This document shows positions 1 to 8,100 of a DNA stretch of 64,000 bases, piece after piece. The translations under genes and the position numbers were made by a program. Within the stretch, counting starts at the first letter, position 1. Each line of letters begins with the position of its first letter. The stretch spans positions 62,001 through 126,000 of the forward strand of contig VBAH01000007.1 in assembly GCA_005884685.1 (NCBI GenBank), read 5' to 3'. Source of the stretch: Alphaproteobacteria bacterium (GTDB taxonomy: Bacteria > Pseudomonadota > Alphaproteobacteria > Rhizobiales > Xanthobacteraceae). Below the pieces are notes generated by a model. It was not told the origin of the DNA. It saw only the letters and a program-made list of their open reading frames with translations, and searched no databases.

Positions 1-776
1 ATCCCGGCGGGACCGAACGCGCCGTACCACACCGTCATCTCGTAGCCCGGCACCGTCTCGGCGACGATCGGCACATCGGGCAGCAGCGCGGAGCGCTTGC
101 CTTCGGTCAGCGCGAGCAGCTTCAGCCGGCCAGCCTGGACATGCGGCAGGCTCTGCGTGCCGGCGGTGAAGAACAGCTGGCACTGTCCGGCGACCGTATC
201 GGCGACCGCCGGCGCGCCGCCGCGATAGGGCACGTGCAGCATCTCGATGCCGGCCATCTTCTCCAAGAGCGCGGCGCAGAGATGGTTGGTCGAGCCCGGC
301 CCGGACGACGCATAGGCGATCTTGCCGGGATTGGCCTTGGCGTAGGCGATGAACTCGGCCAGCGTATTCGCCGGCACCGACGGATGCACCACCATGGTGT
401 TGGTCACATAGGCGAGCAGCGTGACGGGGGAGAAATCCTTCACGCCGTCGAACGGCATGGTGGCGAACAGCGCGTGGTTCATGGTGTGCACGCTCATGGT
501 GTTGAACAGGAGCGTGTAGCCGTCCGGCGCCGCGCGCGCGGCCGCGAGCGTGCCGATGTTGCCGGAGGCGCCGGTGCGGTTCTCGATGATCACCGGCTGG
601 CCCATCGACTGGTGCAGATGCAGCGCGACGATGCGCGCCAGGATGTCGGTCGAGCCGCCCGGCGCCCACGGCACCAGCAGCGAGATCGGGCGCGACGGAT
701 AGCTTTGCGCGAAAGCCGGCGCGGCGGCGATGGCGGCGAGCGAGGCGAGCGCGGAGCGGCGGGTCGGATGGTGCAT
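1..776 (-). CDS. Bug/TctC-family periplasmic solute receptor (partial, 3' end outside window)
   Basis: Periplasmic binding protein of the tripartite tricarboxylate transporter (Bug) family. It presumably captures a small carboxylic acid for an inner-membrane TctAB pair that is not in the window. The visible 258 codons start with a short twin-arginine-like export signal (HPTRRSALASLAAIAA, cleavage after AFA). The family hallmarks follow: YPSRPISLLVPWAPGGSTD, a GQPVIIENRTGASGNIG segment, the DGYTLLF box and an HVPYRGGAPAV box. The C-terminal third (roughly 60-65 residues) is missing. The ATG is chosen because export signal and mature domain follow in the usual spacing. It is an orphan receptor here. 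The family is certain; the ligand is unknown. Confidence 0.9.
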   Translation of the reverse strand, partial: MHHPTRRSALASLAAIAAAPAFAQSYPSRPISLLVPWAPGGSTDILARIVALHLHQSMGQPVIIENRTGASGNIGTLAAARAAPDGYTLLFNTMSVHTMNHALFATMPFDGVKDFSPVTLLAYVTNTMVVHPSVPANTLAEFIAYAKANPGKIAYASSGPGSTNHLCAALLEKMAGIEMLHVPYRGGAPAVADTVAGQCQLFFTAGTQSLPHVQAGRLKLLALTEGKRSALLPDVPIVAETVPGYEMTVWYGAFGPAG

Positions 777-826
777 GGGGGGAACGTAGCATGCGGAAAG
801 CGAGGCGCGGGAGACGTCGCCGGGAC

Positions 827-958
827 CGTAGCCCGGATGGAGCGGCAGCGAAATCCGGGTTCTGTCAATTCGCGGAGAGTCCGCCCCGGGTTTCGCTTCG
901 CTAAACCCGGGCTACGGGCTACGACCGCTCGATCGCCCTTCCCGCCTCAAACGTCCGA
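827..958. repeat. Palindromic intergenic repeat, family A, copy 1
   Basis: Begins with GTAGCCCGGATGGAGC and carries the matching inverted half GGGTTTCGCTTCGCTAAACC-CGGGCTAC, so the ends can pair into a long stem. The motif resembles the GTAGCCCGG / CCGGGCTAC intergenic elements frequent in Bradyrhizobium relatives (family assignment from memory). It continues for about 35 bp past the palindrome into a flank shared with copy 2. Confidence 0.8.
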
Positions 959-1040
959 AGATCGGCGCGCCTATGCGGCAATCTCTGAGCGCGCGCCGAA
1001 GGCCGCGCTCGTCGCGCTCACGGAAACCCTTGCAGCAAGC

Positions 1041-1173
1041 CGTAGCCCGGATTGAGCGGCAGCGAAATCCGGGGCCACTCAGCCCCCAGGAAAGTCTGTC
1101 CCGGGTTTCGCTTCGCTCAACCCGGGCTACGACCTACGACCGCTCGATCGCCCTTCCCGCCTCAAACGCCCGA
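1041..1173. repeat. Palindromic intergenic repeat, family A, copy 2
   Basis: Near-identical direct copy of the 827-958 element. It includes the shared non-palindromic flank CGACCGCTCGATCGCCCTTC. It ends about 20 bp from the stop codon of the response regulator, so it may also act as a bidirectional barrier to transcription. The two copies are about 82 bp apart. Confidence 0.8.
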
Positions 1174-1193
1174 GGTTTGGCGGGCACGCTTCG

Positions 1194-1847
1194 TCACACG
1201 GCCGGATTGGCAGGAACCACCGCGTCCGCCATGCGCACGAGGGCGGCGACCGAGCGGGCGCCCATCTTTCTCGTGACATTGCCGCGATGCACTTTGACCG
1301 TTACCTCCTGGACATCCAGCATCCCGGCAATCTGCTTGTTCATCAGGCCCGTCGCGACCAGCGCGAATACTTCCTTCTCGCGCGAGGTCAACGTATCAAA
1401 ACGGGTGAGCAGGTCCGCCTTCAGCTGGTCTCTCTGACGTTCGGTTTGATCGCGCGCGATTGCGGCAGCAATCGCGTCCAGCAAATCCTGGTCGCGGAAC
1501 GGCTTGGTCAGGAATTCGATTGCGCCCCGTTTCATCGCCTTGACCGACATCGGAACGTCCGCGTGCCCGGAAATGAAGACGATCGGCAGCCGGATATCGC
1601 TGCTTGCGAGCTCCGTCTGGAAGTCCAGTCCGCTCATTCCCGGCAACCGCACATCGAGCACCAGGCAGCCCGGCGCATCCGGCCTTCTGGATTGCATGAA
1701 ATCTTTCGCCGAGCCGAACGTTTGCGTTTGCAACCCGACCGAGCGCAACAGGCTGCCGAGCGCGTCGCGAACGGTTTCCTCATCATCGATCACGTACACG
1801 ATCGGCTGATTGGAGGGCGTTGGCTTGCTGATCCTGGTCATCATCAT
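1194..1847 (-). CDS. FixJ/NarL-type response regulator
   Basis: DNA-binding response regulator of 217 residues. The receiver domain is about residues 15-130, with the acidic pocket DD at 21-22, phospho-acceptor Asp65 in LVLDVRLPG and Lys115 in FLTKPF. A LuxR-type helix-turn-helix lies at about 148-205 (LTSREKEVFALVATGLMNKQ). The N-terminal GHADVPM and FLTKPF features are those of the FixJ branch. Of three in-frame ATGs in a row, the first is chosen because AGGA lies 6 nt upstream. The gene overlaps the 3' end of the sensor kinase by 65 nt, which implies translational coupling and a cognate pair. Target genes are not evident. Confidence 0.92.
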   Translation of the reverse strand: MMMTRISKPTPSNQPIVYVIDDEETVRDALGSLLRSVGLQTQTFGSAKDFMQSRRPDAPGCLVLDVRLPGMSGLDFQTELASSDIRLPIVFISGHADVPMSVKAMKRGAIEFLTKPFRDQDLLDAIAAAIARDQTERQRDQLKADLLTRFDTLTSREKEVFALVATGLMNKQIAGMLDVQEVTVKVHRGNVTRKMGARSVAALVRMADAVVPANPAV

Positions 1848-3732
1848 CTTGGGTCCTCGCCATGTCGGGCAGCACGATGTGGAATATGGCCCCGTATTGG
1901 CCAGCAGCTTCCACGATGAGATTTCCCTTGTGGGCTTCCACAATGGATTTGCAGATCGACAGTCCCAGGCCCATTCCGGTGGGCTTGGTGGTGAAGAACG
2001 GATCGAAAAGCCTGTCCAGGGTCTTGGGATCGATCCCCGGGCCGGAATCCTCCACCGCAATCGAAACACCGCGAGGTTCGGACGCCGCCGCCGTGACGCG
2101 AAGCACGCGCGGACGATTGGCGACCGACTTCATCGAGTCGATCGCATTGGTGATGAGGTTAAGCAGCACCTGCCGAAGCTGTCCCTCGTTTCCGAAAACC
2201 TGAAGGGGCCTGACGCTATCGATATTCAACTTGACGATAATATTGTTGCTGCGGATTTCTTCCGGAACCAGCACGAGCGTGTTTCGGACCAGCGAGCGGA
2301 CGTCGACGACCACGCGTGGTTCGATATCTTGCTTGAACAGCGCGCGAACGTTTTCGATCATCTGACCGGCGCGCAGCCCTTGGTCCACGATTGTCTTGAG
2401 CGACTTCTGGACCTCCGAGAAGTCCGGTTCGCTGCGCGTCAACCAGCGTAAGCCGGCCGTGCCAAACGCCACGATGGCCGCCAGCGGTTGACGGATTTCG
2501 TGCGCGATCGAGGCCGACATCTGGCCGGCCGCAGCGACTTTATCGAGTTGCGCCATTTCAGACTTGAGACGAGCCGACTGGGCTTCCGCCACGCTGTGCC
2601 GAGCTTCCGCCGCGCGCCGTCTGTGGTCTTCGTACAAGAGACCCACGATGAGAAGCGATTGAAGCAAAGTGACCCCTGCGAGCAGCGAGATTTGGCCGCT
2701 GTACTGCTCCCATATGCCGGGGCTGCGAAACCTGACATCGCTGCCGACGGGCAAGCGGCTCTCATCGACTCCCCATTTGCGGAGGTCCGGCCAACTGAAG
2801 ACCGCCTGCATCGCGTTGGAGGCGGTAACCGGGATCTCCGCTGCCGTGTCCTCTTCGAGGACCCGCATGACGAGTTCAGCCGCTTCACGGCCGACGATCT
2901 CTGGCCGCAGCACAATCCCACCCGCAGCACCCATGCCGACGTAGGGCTCGACATCGACGACGATCGGGCGATTGGCAGTCGCCGCGATCATGTCCAATCC
3001 CTCCCGGGGCGTGATCACCTTGCCGTCGTCGAGATAGATCGCCGTGTACACGATTACCGAGCTTGCCGGCAGGCCGGCAACGCGCTCTTTCACCGTACGA
3101 ACGGGCAGGCCGGTGAGATCGACGATGTCCACGCCGCCGGCACCCGCAAGAATCTCCTGCTTCATATGCCTGCGATATCCTTGTTGCTCGAGCGGATCAC
3201 CCACCAGCACGAGCTCGCGCAAATCCGGTACTACGACACGAGCGGTTCTGACGTAATCTTCAAAAGAATGCTCGATCGTTCGGCCGGTTACGTTGCGCGG
3301 CAATTCCGACGCCTGGACGGCTTGATTGCTGATGCCGGCAAACACGATCGGTATGTCCGCCCGCCTTCTGTCGCGGAACGAGATCGCCCATTGCAGCCCC
3401 TTTGCGCCGACTGCGAAGATGACGCCGATCTCTCTGTTGCGATACTTTTCGTGGACGAAGTCCTCGAGCAGCCGCAGGTAGGCGGCATCCGAGAACACGT
3501 TGAGATCCAGCTTCTCATGATAGATGGTGGGAGCCGCCTGCGTCCCGCCATCCAGACGGCTGCGGAAGCTTCGCGTGATTTGATCGAACGCGATCACCCC
3601 GGGTCCGGACTGATCCATGATCAACACCGTGTGCGGAAGGGTCTCGGCAAGCACGCTCGTCGGCGACAGGCCGGTGAGCGCGATGGCAATCAGAACGCGA
3701 TGCAAGGATGGTCGCCGCACTGTCCCGTCCAA
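1783..3732 (-). CDS. Sensor histidine kinase with periplasmic ABC substrate-binding-like domain
   Basis: Membrane sensor kinase of 649 residues. It has a cleavable-looking signal or first membrane segment at about 11-29. A periplasmic region of about 315 residues resembles the ABC_sub_bind fold (VFAGISNQAV, VYTAIYLDDG and RPIVVDVEPYVGMGAAGG segments). A transmembrane helix lies at about 347-367. A cytoplasmic HisKA domain carries phospho-acceptor His411 in SIAHEIRQPLAAI, followed by a HATPase domain with N, G1 (DSGPGI) and G2 (GMGLGLSI) boxes. It presumably binds a small solute outside the inner membrane and phosphorylates the overlapping FixJ-type regulator. Base composition looks less GC-rich than flanking genes. 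The signal is unknown. Confidence 0.93.
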   Translation of the reverse strand: MDGTVRRPSLHRVLIAIALTGLSPTSVLAETLPHTVLIMDQSGPGVIAFDQITRSFRSRLDGGTQAAPTIYHEKLDLNVFSDAAYLRLLEDFVHEKYRNREIGVIFAVGAKGLQWAISFRDRRRADIPIVFAGISNQAVQASELPRNVTGRTIEHSFEDYVRTARVVVPDLRELVLVGDPLEQQGYRRHMKQEILAGAGGVDIVDLTGLPVRTVKERVAGLPASSVIVYTAIYLDDGKVITPREGLDMIAATANRPIVVDVEPYVGMGAAGGIVLRPEIVGREAAELVMRVLEEDTAAEIPVTASNAMQAVFSWPDLRKWGVDESRLPVGSDVRFRSPGIWEQYSGQISLLAGVTLLQSLLIVGLLYEDHRRRAAEARHSVAEAQSARLKSEMAQLDKVAAAGQMSASIAHEIRQPLAAIVAFGTAGLRWLTRSEPDFSEVQKSLKTIVDQGLRAGQMIENVRALFKQDIEPRVVVDVRSLVRNTLVLVPEEIRSNNIIVKLNIDSVRPLQVFGNEGQLRQVLLNLITNAIDSMKSVANRPRVLRVTAAASEPRGVSIAVEDSGPGIDPKTLDRLFDPFFTTKPTGMGLGLSICKSIVEAHKGNLIVEAAGQYGAIFHIVLPDMARTQDDDDQDQQANALQSADRVRDR

Positions 3733-3824
3733 CTCTTCCGGCGTATTCGATCAACGAAAGCGCCCCCCGGGTCCGACTTTGATGCAGGCCAATCGAAATC
3801 AAAGGGGTGCTCTGGTGCTTCCCT

Positions 3825-3858
3825 GTGTAGTGAGTAGGTGCACGCGCATCGACTACAC
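3825..3858. promoter_or_regulatory. Inverted repeat upstream of the sensor kinase gene
   Basis: GTGTAGT and ACTACAC form 7-bp inverted arms separated by 20 nt. A CCTAGG palindrome follows directly. The site lies about 93 nt upstream of the kinase start, in the promoter region. It could be the binding site of the two-component regulator itself or of another regulator. No clear -35/-10 pair was assigned. Confidence 0.4.
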
Positions 3859-3927
3859 CTAGGTACAATGCTGCCGAATTCTCGAAGCCGAAAGCGTCCG
3901 TTGCAATTTCTGCGGAAGAGAAAGCCT

Positions 3928-4068
3928 GCCGCGGTGAGCGCCCTGCAACGGGCCGGCTTGATCCGCTACACGCGCGGCAACATCGCCGTCCTCGACGCGG
4001 CCGGGCTGAAGCAGCGCTCCTGCGAATGTTGCGAGATCAGCAAGCGCGAGTTCGATCGCTTGTTGGTT
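3928..4068 (+). pseudogene. Remnant of a Crp/Fnr-family regulator (C-terminal end only)
   Basis: The in-frame stretch AAVSALQRAGLIRYTRGNIA followed by VLDAAGLKQRSCECCEISKR and EFDRLL matches the C-terminal winged-helix end of Crp/Fnr regulators. In that family a helix-turn-helix leads into an LQRAGLIRY...ITVLD...GLE...CECY...EFDRL tail. The sensor cupin domain and the first HTH helices are absent upstream, and the preceding reading frame gives no family similarity. It is therefore read as a decayed fragment rather than a gene. No start codon or ribosome binding site belongs to it. Confidence 0.6.
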
Positions 4069-4095
4069 AGCGCGCGGGGCGCTGCGAATGATGCG

Positions 4096-4185
4096 CTAAC
4101 TGGGCGCCGCCACAATCGAAATCAGCGCGACGGCAGCAAGCGCGAGCGACAGTCCCCATAACGCATAGAATGGCCAACCAAACAT
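4096..4185 (-). CDS. Possible 29-residue single-span membrane peptide
   Basis: Small candidate ORF beginning MFGWPFYALWGLSLALAAVA and ending in a hydrophobic ISIVAAPS tail, so nearly the whole peptide is one membrane helix. An AGGG lies 7 nt upstream of the ATG. Nothing about function can be said. It may equally be a chance reading of the region between the Crp remnant and the next small gene. Confidence 0.3.
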   Translation of the reverse strand: MFGWPFYALWGLSLALAAVALISIVAAPS

Positions 4186-4345
4186 TGGCGTGCCCTGGCA
4201 AAGGTTGTCCGCGCACCGGAATTTAGAAAGTCTGGCGCGCGGGTCCAGCACAAAATCGGTACGGAAGCGCACATAACCCTTCGAAAAATGGACCTGCGCA
4301 GAGGCGCGAAAAAGCCGAGAGTGCGCCGACCAGCGGCCGCTTGCG

Positions 4346-4492
4346 TCAGCGCGGATCGCGCGGGGGCAATCGATCCTTGGCCTCTTCCTCGGCGAGGAGT
4401 TTTCGAAGCCGCTCCCGCTGCTGTTCGTCCGTGGTCTCGGCCAACTGCTTGCGGAAATGCTCGAGGTTCTGGCGATGGACGAAGCGCTCCAT
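4346..4492 (-). CDS. Small conserved-type hypothetical protein (48 aa)
   Basis: Encodes a 48-residue, highly charged, helical protein starting MERFVHRQNLEHFRKQLAET and ending in PPRDPR. The pattern (FVHRQN...FRKQLAETTDE...LLAEEEAK) is one I associate with very small hypothetical proteins common in rhizobial genomes; that recollection is not checked. A strong ribosome binding site, AAAGGAGG, sits 5 nt upstream of the ATG, which makes this much more convincing than a chance ORF. A perfect FixK/FNR box lies 38 nt further upstream. It has no membrane segment and its function is unknown. Confidence 0.75.
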   Translation of the reverse strand: MERFVHRQNLEHFRKQLAETTDEQQRERLRKLLAEEEAKDRLPPRDPR

Positions 4493-4530
4493 GACAACCT
4501 CCTTTCCAACCGGCTGCGGACCGGAAACCT

Positions 4531-4544
4531 TTGATCTTTATCAA
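4531..4544. promoter_or_regulatory. Perfect FixK/FNR box
   Basis: TTGATCTTTATCAA is an exact TTGAT-N4-ATCAA palindrome, the consensus bound by FixK/FnrN/FNR regulators of low-oxygen genes. It lies between the 48-residue gene (reverse strand) and the HD-domain gene (forward strand). For the small gene, a class II position (centre 41.5 nt upstream of the transcript start) would leave no room for its ribosome binding site. Activation of the HD-domain gene with a leader of about 130 nt, or repression of the small gene, is therefore easier to explain. Confidence 0.65.
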
Positions 4545-4706
4545 GCGCCTGTCGAGTCAAATGTACGGTTTCGGACAAGCGGGACCGCTCGTCTCGGGAA
4601 CCCTCGGGCAATAGCCCGCCGCAGCGCGGCACCGGCGAGCCCGCGCCAGCCGTTGCGGTCTCCCGGCGAGTCGGCGGATAGTGTCGCTGAAATCGGAGAG
4701 CAGTCC

Positions 4707-5378
4707 GTGCCGAAGAAGCCCAGCGCCGAAATCCCTTACCGCAAACCGCGCGCCATTACCGACAGACTGAGAAAACAGGTCGCGGAGGAGCTCCCCGAGA
4801 TCGCCCGCATCGGCGACACCGCGTTGCGGCAGAAGGTGACGGAGGCTTGGGCGTTCGCGCTCGCCCATTCGAGCTTTACGTCCATCCGGCAAATCCCGCC
4901 CGCGGGAAATCCCGATACCAACGAGGCCAGGCGCGGCGACCAGACCGACCATCTGCGCGGCGTGACGCGGCTCGCCGTCGCCATCGCCGCCGAGATGGGC
5001 ACGGCCTATCCGGAGCTTGCCATCGACATGGACGTGATCGTGGCCGGCGGGCTGGTGCACGACGTCGGCAAGGCGTGGGAGTTCGACCCGGTCAATCGCA
5101 AGCGCTGGAAAGCAAACCAGCGGCAGACCGGGCGGCCGTCGATCCGCCATCCGGCGTTCGGCGCGCACATCTGCCTCACGGTCGGATTGCCCGAAGAGGT
5201 CGCCCACATCGCGATGGCGCATTCGGGCGAGGGCGAGCTGCTGGTGCGCAGCCTCGAATGCATGATCGTGCATCAGGCCGACTATACGTTCTGGAATACG
5301 CTGCTGGCCGGCGGACAGCTAAAGCCCGACACGGTGCCGCCGCAGACCCGCAAGTACATCACCGACAAGCCGTTCTAG
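4707..5378 (+). CDS. HD-domain phosphohydrolase-like protein
   Basis: Protein of 223 residues with an HD metal-dependent hydrolase domain. Visible are a DHLRGV histidine, the HD doublet in VAGGLVHDVGKAWEFD, a later HPAFGAHI histidine and an HQADYTFW end. This H...HD...D pattern belongs to proteins that hydrolyse phosphate esters of nucleotides or related compounds in the cytoplasm. The GTG start is chosen because GGAGAG lies 6 nt upstream and the residues before it look non-coding. The FixK/FNR box upstream may place it under oxygen control. The substrate cannot be told from sequence. Confidence 0.85.
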   Translation: MPKKPSAEIPYRKPRAITDRLRKQVAEELPEIARIGDTALRQKVTEAWAFALAHSSFTSIRQIPPAGNPDTNEARRGDQTDHLRGVTRLAVAIAAEMGTAYPELAIDMDVIVAGGLVHDVGKAWEFDPVNRKRWKANQRQTGRPSIRHPAFGAHICLTVGLPEEVAHIAMAHSGEGELLVRSLECMIVHQADYTFWNTLLAGGQLKPDTVPPQTRKYITDKPF

Positions 5379-5385
5379 GCGTCCT

Positions 5386-7281
5386 TCAGTCGACCACAAG
5401 CGGATTGAGCCGCGCCTGCGCGGCCAGCCGGATTTGAGCGTTGGACGCGCCGAATCCCCTGTAGCCGCCGCGCCGCTCGACGATCTCGAAGAAGAAGCGA
5501 TTGGCGAACGTGTGGGTGTAGAGCTGGTAGTACTCGGCCTCGCCGTCGCGTTCGTAGAGGATGTTCAGCGCCTTCAATTCGTCGATCGCCGCGGGCGAGA
5601 GGTCGCTCTTGGCTTCGAGATCGTCGTAGTAATTCACCGGGATCGGCAGCACTTCGACGCCGTTCGCGGCGAGCGCCCGCGCGGTCGCGAAAATATCGCG
5701 CGATGCGAACGCAATGTGCTGAACGCCCGATCCGAAGGCTTCATCCAGGAAGCGCGACGACAGCGTCTGGGCGGACTGCGATGCGTTCAGGATCAGGCGC
5801 AAGGCGCCGTCCTCCGACTGGAGCACCTGACTCTTCACGAGGCCGCCGGGATCGAGAACGTCCTGCTCGGGAAGCTTGGAAAGATCGAGCAGCGATTTGT
5901 AGAACAGGAGCCAGGTCAGCATTTCCTCATAGCGCATCGACTGCGAGATATGGTCGATCGCGACGAGCCCGGCATCCTGCCGCGCGCCCGTCCCGCCGAG
6001 AGGCGCGAAATCGATATCCCAGACGCGCGCGAGCTGGCTCTTCGGGTCGGTGAAGTACACGAGGCTGCCGCCGAGGCCGCGCACCGCCGGAATCTCCAGC
6101 TCGCCGGGCCCGACCGCCTGGCGGAAAGGCTGGTCGAGCAGCACCTGGGCGCGGTCGAGCGCGGCCTTGGCGTCGTCGACACGCAGCGCGAGCGCGCAGA
6201 CCGCGGTGCCGTGGACGATATTGAAGGAGTGCGCGAAGCCCTCCTTTTCGGTGTTCACCACGATATTGATCTCGCCCTGATTCCAGCGCGTCACCGATTT
6301 CGACACGTGTTCGCCGGTCTTGCCGAACCCGAGGCCGGCCAGCAGCCGCTCGAACCTGAGCGCGCTCTCCTCGTCGATGGCGAACTCCACGAATTCCGTG
6401 CCGAGACATTTCGGCTTGCGCGGAAGCAAAGGGCCGACGCGGCGGCCTTTCGGCTGCCCAGCCTGGATCTGGTCGAGCATCGCGATCAGCGAGCGATGGC
6501 CGTCGATCGCCACGCTGCGCGCCGAACCGGCACGGAACTGGTCGTTGAAAATCTCGAGCGAGAGCAGGCCGTCGTATCCCGTCGCGAGCAGGGCTTGCAT
6601 GAACGCGTCGAGCGGCAGGTCGCCTTGTCCGGGAAAGCTGCGGTAGTGACGGCTCCACGACAGGAAATCCATGTCGAGCAGGGGTGCGTCCGCCATCTGC
6701 ACGAGGAAGATCCGATCGGCCGGAATGGAGCGGATCGCCCCGAGGTCGGTCTTGCGCGCGAGGATATGGAAACTGTCGAGCACGAGCCCGACGTTCGGAT
6801 GATCGGCGCGGCGCACCGCCTCCCAGGCGTCGCGGTAGTCGTAGATATGCCGCCCCCACGACAACGCCTCGAACGCAATACGCAGCCCGCGGCCGGCGGC
6901 GAGCTCGCCGAGGTCGCGGAGATCGGCGGACGCGCGATCGATGCCGCCGAGGCTGTGCGGCGAAACGTTCGAGCAGATCATCAGGAGATCGCAGCCGAGC
7001 TCCTGCATCACGTCGAACTTGCGCTCTGCCCGCTGGAAGACGCGCGCGCGCAGCTCGGACGGCATTCCCTCGAAATCGCGAAAAGGCTGGAACGTGATGG
7101 TCTTCAGCCCCATGTCGTCGATCATCCGCCGCACCTCGCGCGGCGTGCCGTTGAACGACAGCAGATCGTTTTCAAACAGCTCGACGTTGCGGAAACCGGC
7201 GCCCGCGATGGCGAGCAGCTTCTCGCTCAAGCCGCCGCTGAGGCAGACGGTGGCGATTGCATTCTCCACATCACTCTCCAT
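5386..7281 (-). CDS. quiC: 3-dehydroshikimate dehydratase, two-domain type
   Basis: Converts 3-dehydroshikimate to protocatechuate in quinate/shikimate catabolism. The 631-residue protein joins two domains. The N-terminal sugar-phosphate isomerase-like barrel carries the metal ligands in AFEALSWGRH, LVLDSFHIL, FLVQMADAP and LSLEIFNDQF. The C-terminal region is a hydroxyphenylpyruvate dioxygenase-like VOC domain (VAIDHISQSM, VQHIAFASRD and FFFEIVERRGGY supply His, His and Glu). This is the layout of Pseudomonas QuiC1-type enzymes. No ribosome binding site precedes the ATG; a GTG four codons inside, with GGAGAG just ahead, may be the true start. It sits next to a GntR regulator and opposite a TRAP transporter operon that ends in a dehydroquinase. 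Confidence 0.93.
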   Translation of the reverse strand: MESDVENAIATVCLSGGLSEKLLAIAGAGFRNVELFENDLLSFNGTPREVRRMIDDMGLKTITFQPFRDFEGMPSELRARVFQRAERKFDVMQELGCDLLMICSNVSPHSLGGIDRASADLRDLGELAAGRGLRIAFEALSWGRHIYDYRDAWEAVRRADHPNVGLVLDSFHILARKTDLGAIRSIPADRIFLVQMADAPLLDMDFLSWSRHYRSFPGQGDLPLDAFMQALLATGYDGLLSLEIFNDQFRAGSARSVAIDGHRSLIAMLDQIQAGQPKGRRVGPLLPRKPKCLGTEFVEFAIDEESALRFERLLAGLGFGKTGEHVSKSVTRWNQGEINIVVNTEKEGFAHSFNIVHGTAVCALALRVDDAKAALDRAQVLLDQPFRQAVGPGELEIPAVRGLGGSLVYFTDPKSQLARVWDIDFAPLGGTGARQDAGLVAIDHISQSMRYEEMLTWLLFYKSLLDLSKLPEQDVLDPGGLVKSQVLQSEDGALRLILNASQSAQTLSSRFLDEAFGSGVQHIAFASRDIFATARALAANGVEVLPIPVNYYDDLEAKSDLSPAAIDELKALNILYERDGEAEYYQLYTHTFANRFFFEIVERRGGYRGFGASNAQIRLAAQARLNPLVVD

Positions 7282-7341
7282 GCCGCGGGGGAAACAGGAC
7301 CGGGAGACGCAGCATCGCGCAATGCGCGGTCGTCAAGCCCG

Positions 7342-8100
7342 CTACGGCCGCGATCGGACCCTGCCCAGGTCCACCTGGCTGTGCGCAAGCGTGTAGTCGA
7401 CGCAGGCTTCGATATGCACCGTGAGCACTTCGCGCGCCGTATTCGCATCGCGCTCAAGCGCGCAATCGAGGAGTTTCTTGTGCTCGCGCGCCGCAATCTC
7501 GCCGCGGAAGATGCCGGCAATCATCTGATAGCGGAGATACTTGTCGTACACGGGCGCGTGGGTTTCCAGCAGCGCGTTCGAGCCGCACGCCGATATCAGG
7601 GCGTGGTGGAATTCCCAGTCGTAGCGCTTCCAGATCTCGGGATCGGCGCGGTCGCCGGCGACGAGCTTTTTCTCGATGGCCGACAGCTTGTGATAGGCCG
7701 AGACGACACGGCCTTCCCAATCCATATCGCCGGCCCGGAACGCTTGCTCCAGTGCATGCGACTCCAGCAGCAGCCGCAGCGCCGCAACCTCGCGCAGATT
7801 TTCCGCCGAAACCGGCGCAACCTCGAACCCGCGCTGACCCTCGGCGACCACCAGGCCTTCCGACGCCAGCCGGTTGAGCAGTTCGCGCAGCGTGCCGACG
7901 CTCGCGCCGTAGTCTTCGCGCAGGCGCTCCAGCTTCAGCTTCTCTCCCGGCAGCAGCTTGCCGAAAATGACGTCCGTGCGAATCTGCCGATACGCCTTCT
8001 CGCTGACGGAATCATATTCGGACGTGCGCGTAAGCATGGCTTTGACTTGCTTGAGTTTTCGAAGAGCGCCCTTGCGGCTCCGTATAGCATATGAAATCAA
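7342..8100 (-). CDS. GntR-family (FadR/FCD) transcriptional regulator
   Basis: Regulator of up to 252 residues. A winged helix-turn-helix (AYRQIRTDVIFGKLLPGEKL ... YGASVGTLRELLNRLASEGL) is followed by an all-helical FCD ligand-binding domain with metal-ligand-type residues (YDWEFHHALI, EHKKLLDCAL). It lies between quiC and the divergent TRAP operon and probably senses their substrate, acting as repressor or activator of both. A TTG start is used here because GTAGGAGA lies just upstream. An ATG 21 codons inside (position 8037) gives a more usual family length but has no clear ribosome binding site. Confidence 0.9.
   Translation of the reverse strand: MISYAIRSRKGALRKLKQVKAMLTRTSEYDSVSEKAYRQIRTDVIFGKLLPGEKLKLERLREDYGASVGTLRELLNRLASEGLVVAEGQRGFEVAPVSAENLREVAALRLLLESHALEQAFRAGDMDWEGRVVSAYHKLSAIEKKLVAGDRADPEIWKRYDWEFHHALISACGSNALLETHAPVYDKYLRYQMIAGIFRGEIAAREHKKLLDCALERDANTAREVLTVHIEACVDYTLAHSQVDLGRVRSRP

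Noticed and set aside
1194-2069. Longer form of the response regulator starting at 2069
   Set aside because: The extra 74 residues are a shadow of the kinase gene; the true start lies at the ATG run with AGGA upstream.
4531-4544. FixK/FNR box as a class II activator site for the 48-residue gene
   Set aside because: The transcript would start about 4 nt before the ATG, which excludes the strong ribosome binding site; the box itself is kept, but not this role.
5434-8094. Forward-strand open frame of 886 codons
   Set aside because: Antisense to quiC and the GntR gene, both supported by clear family motifs.
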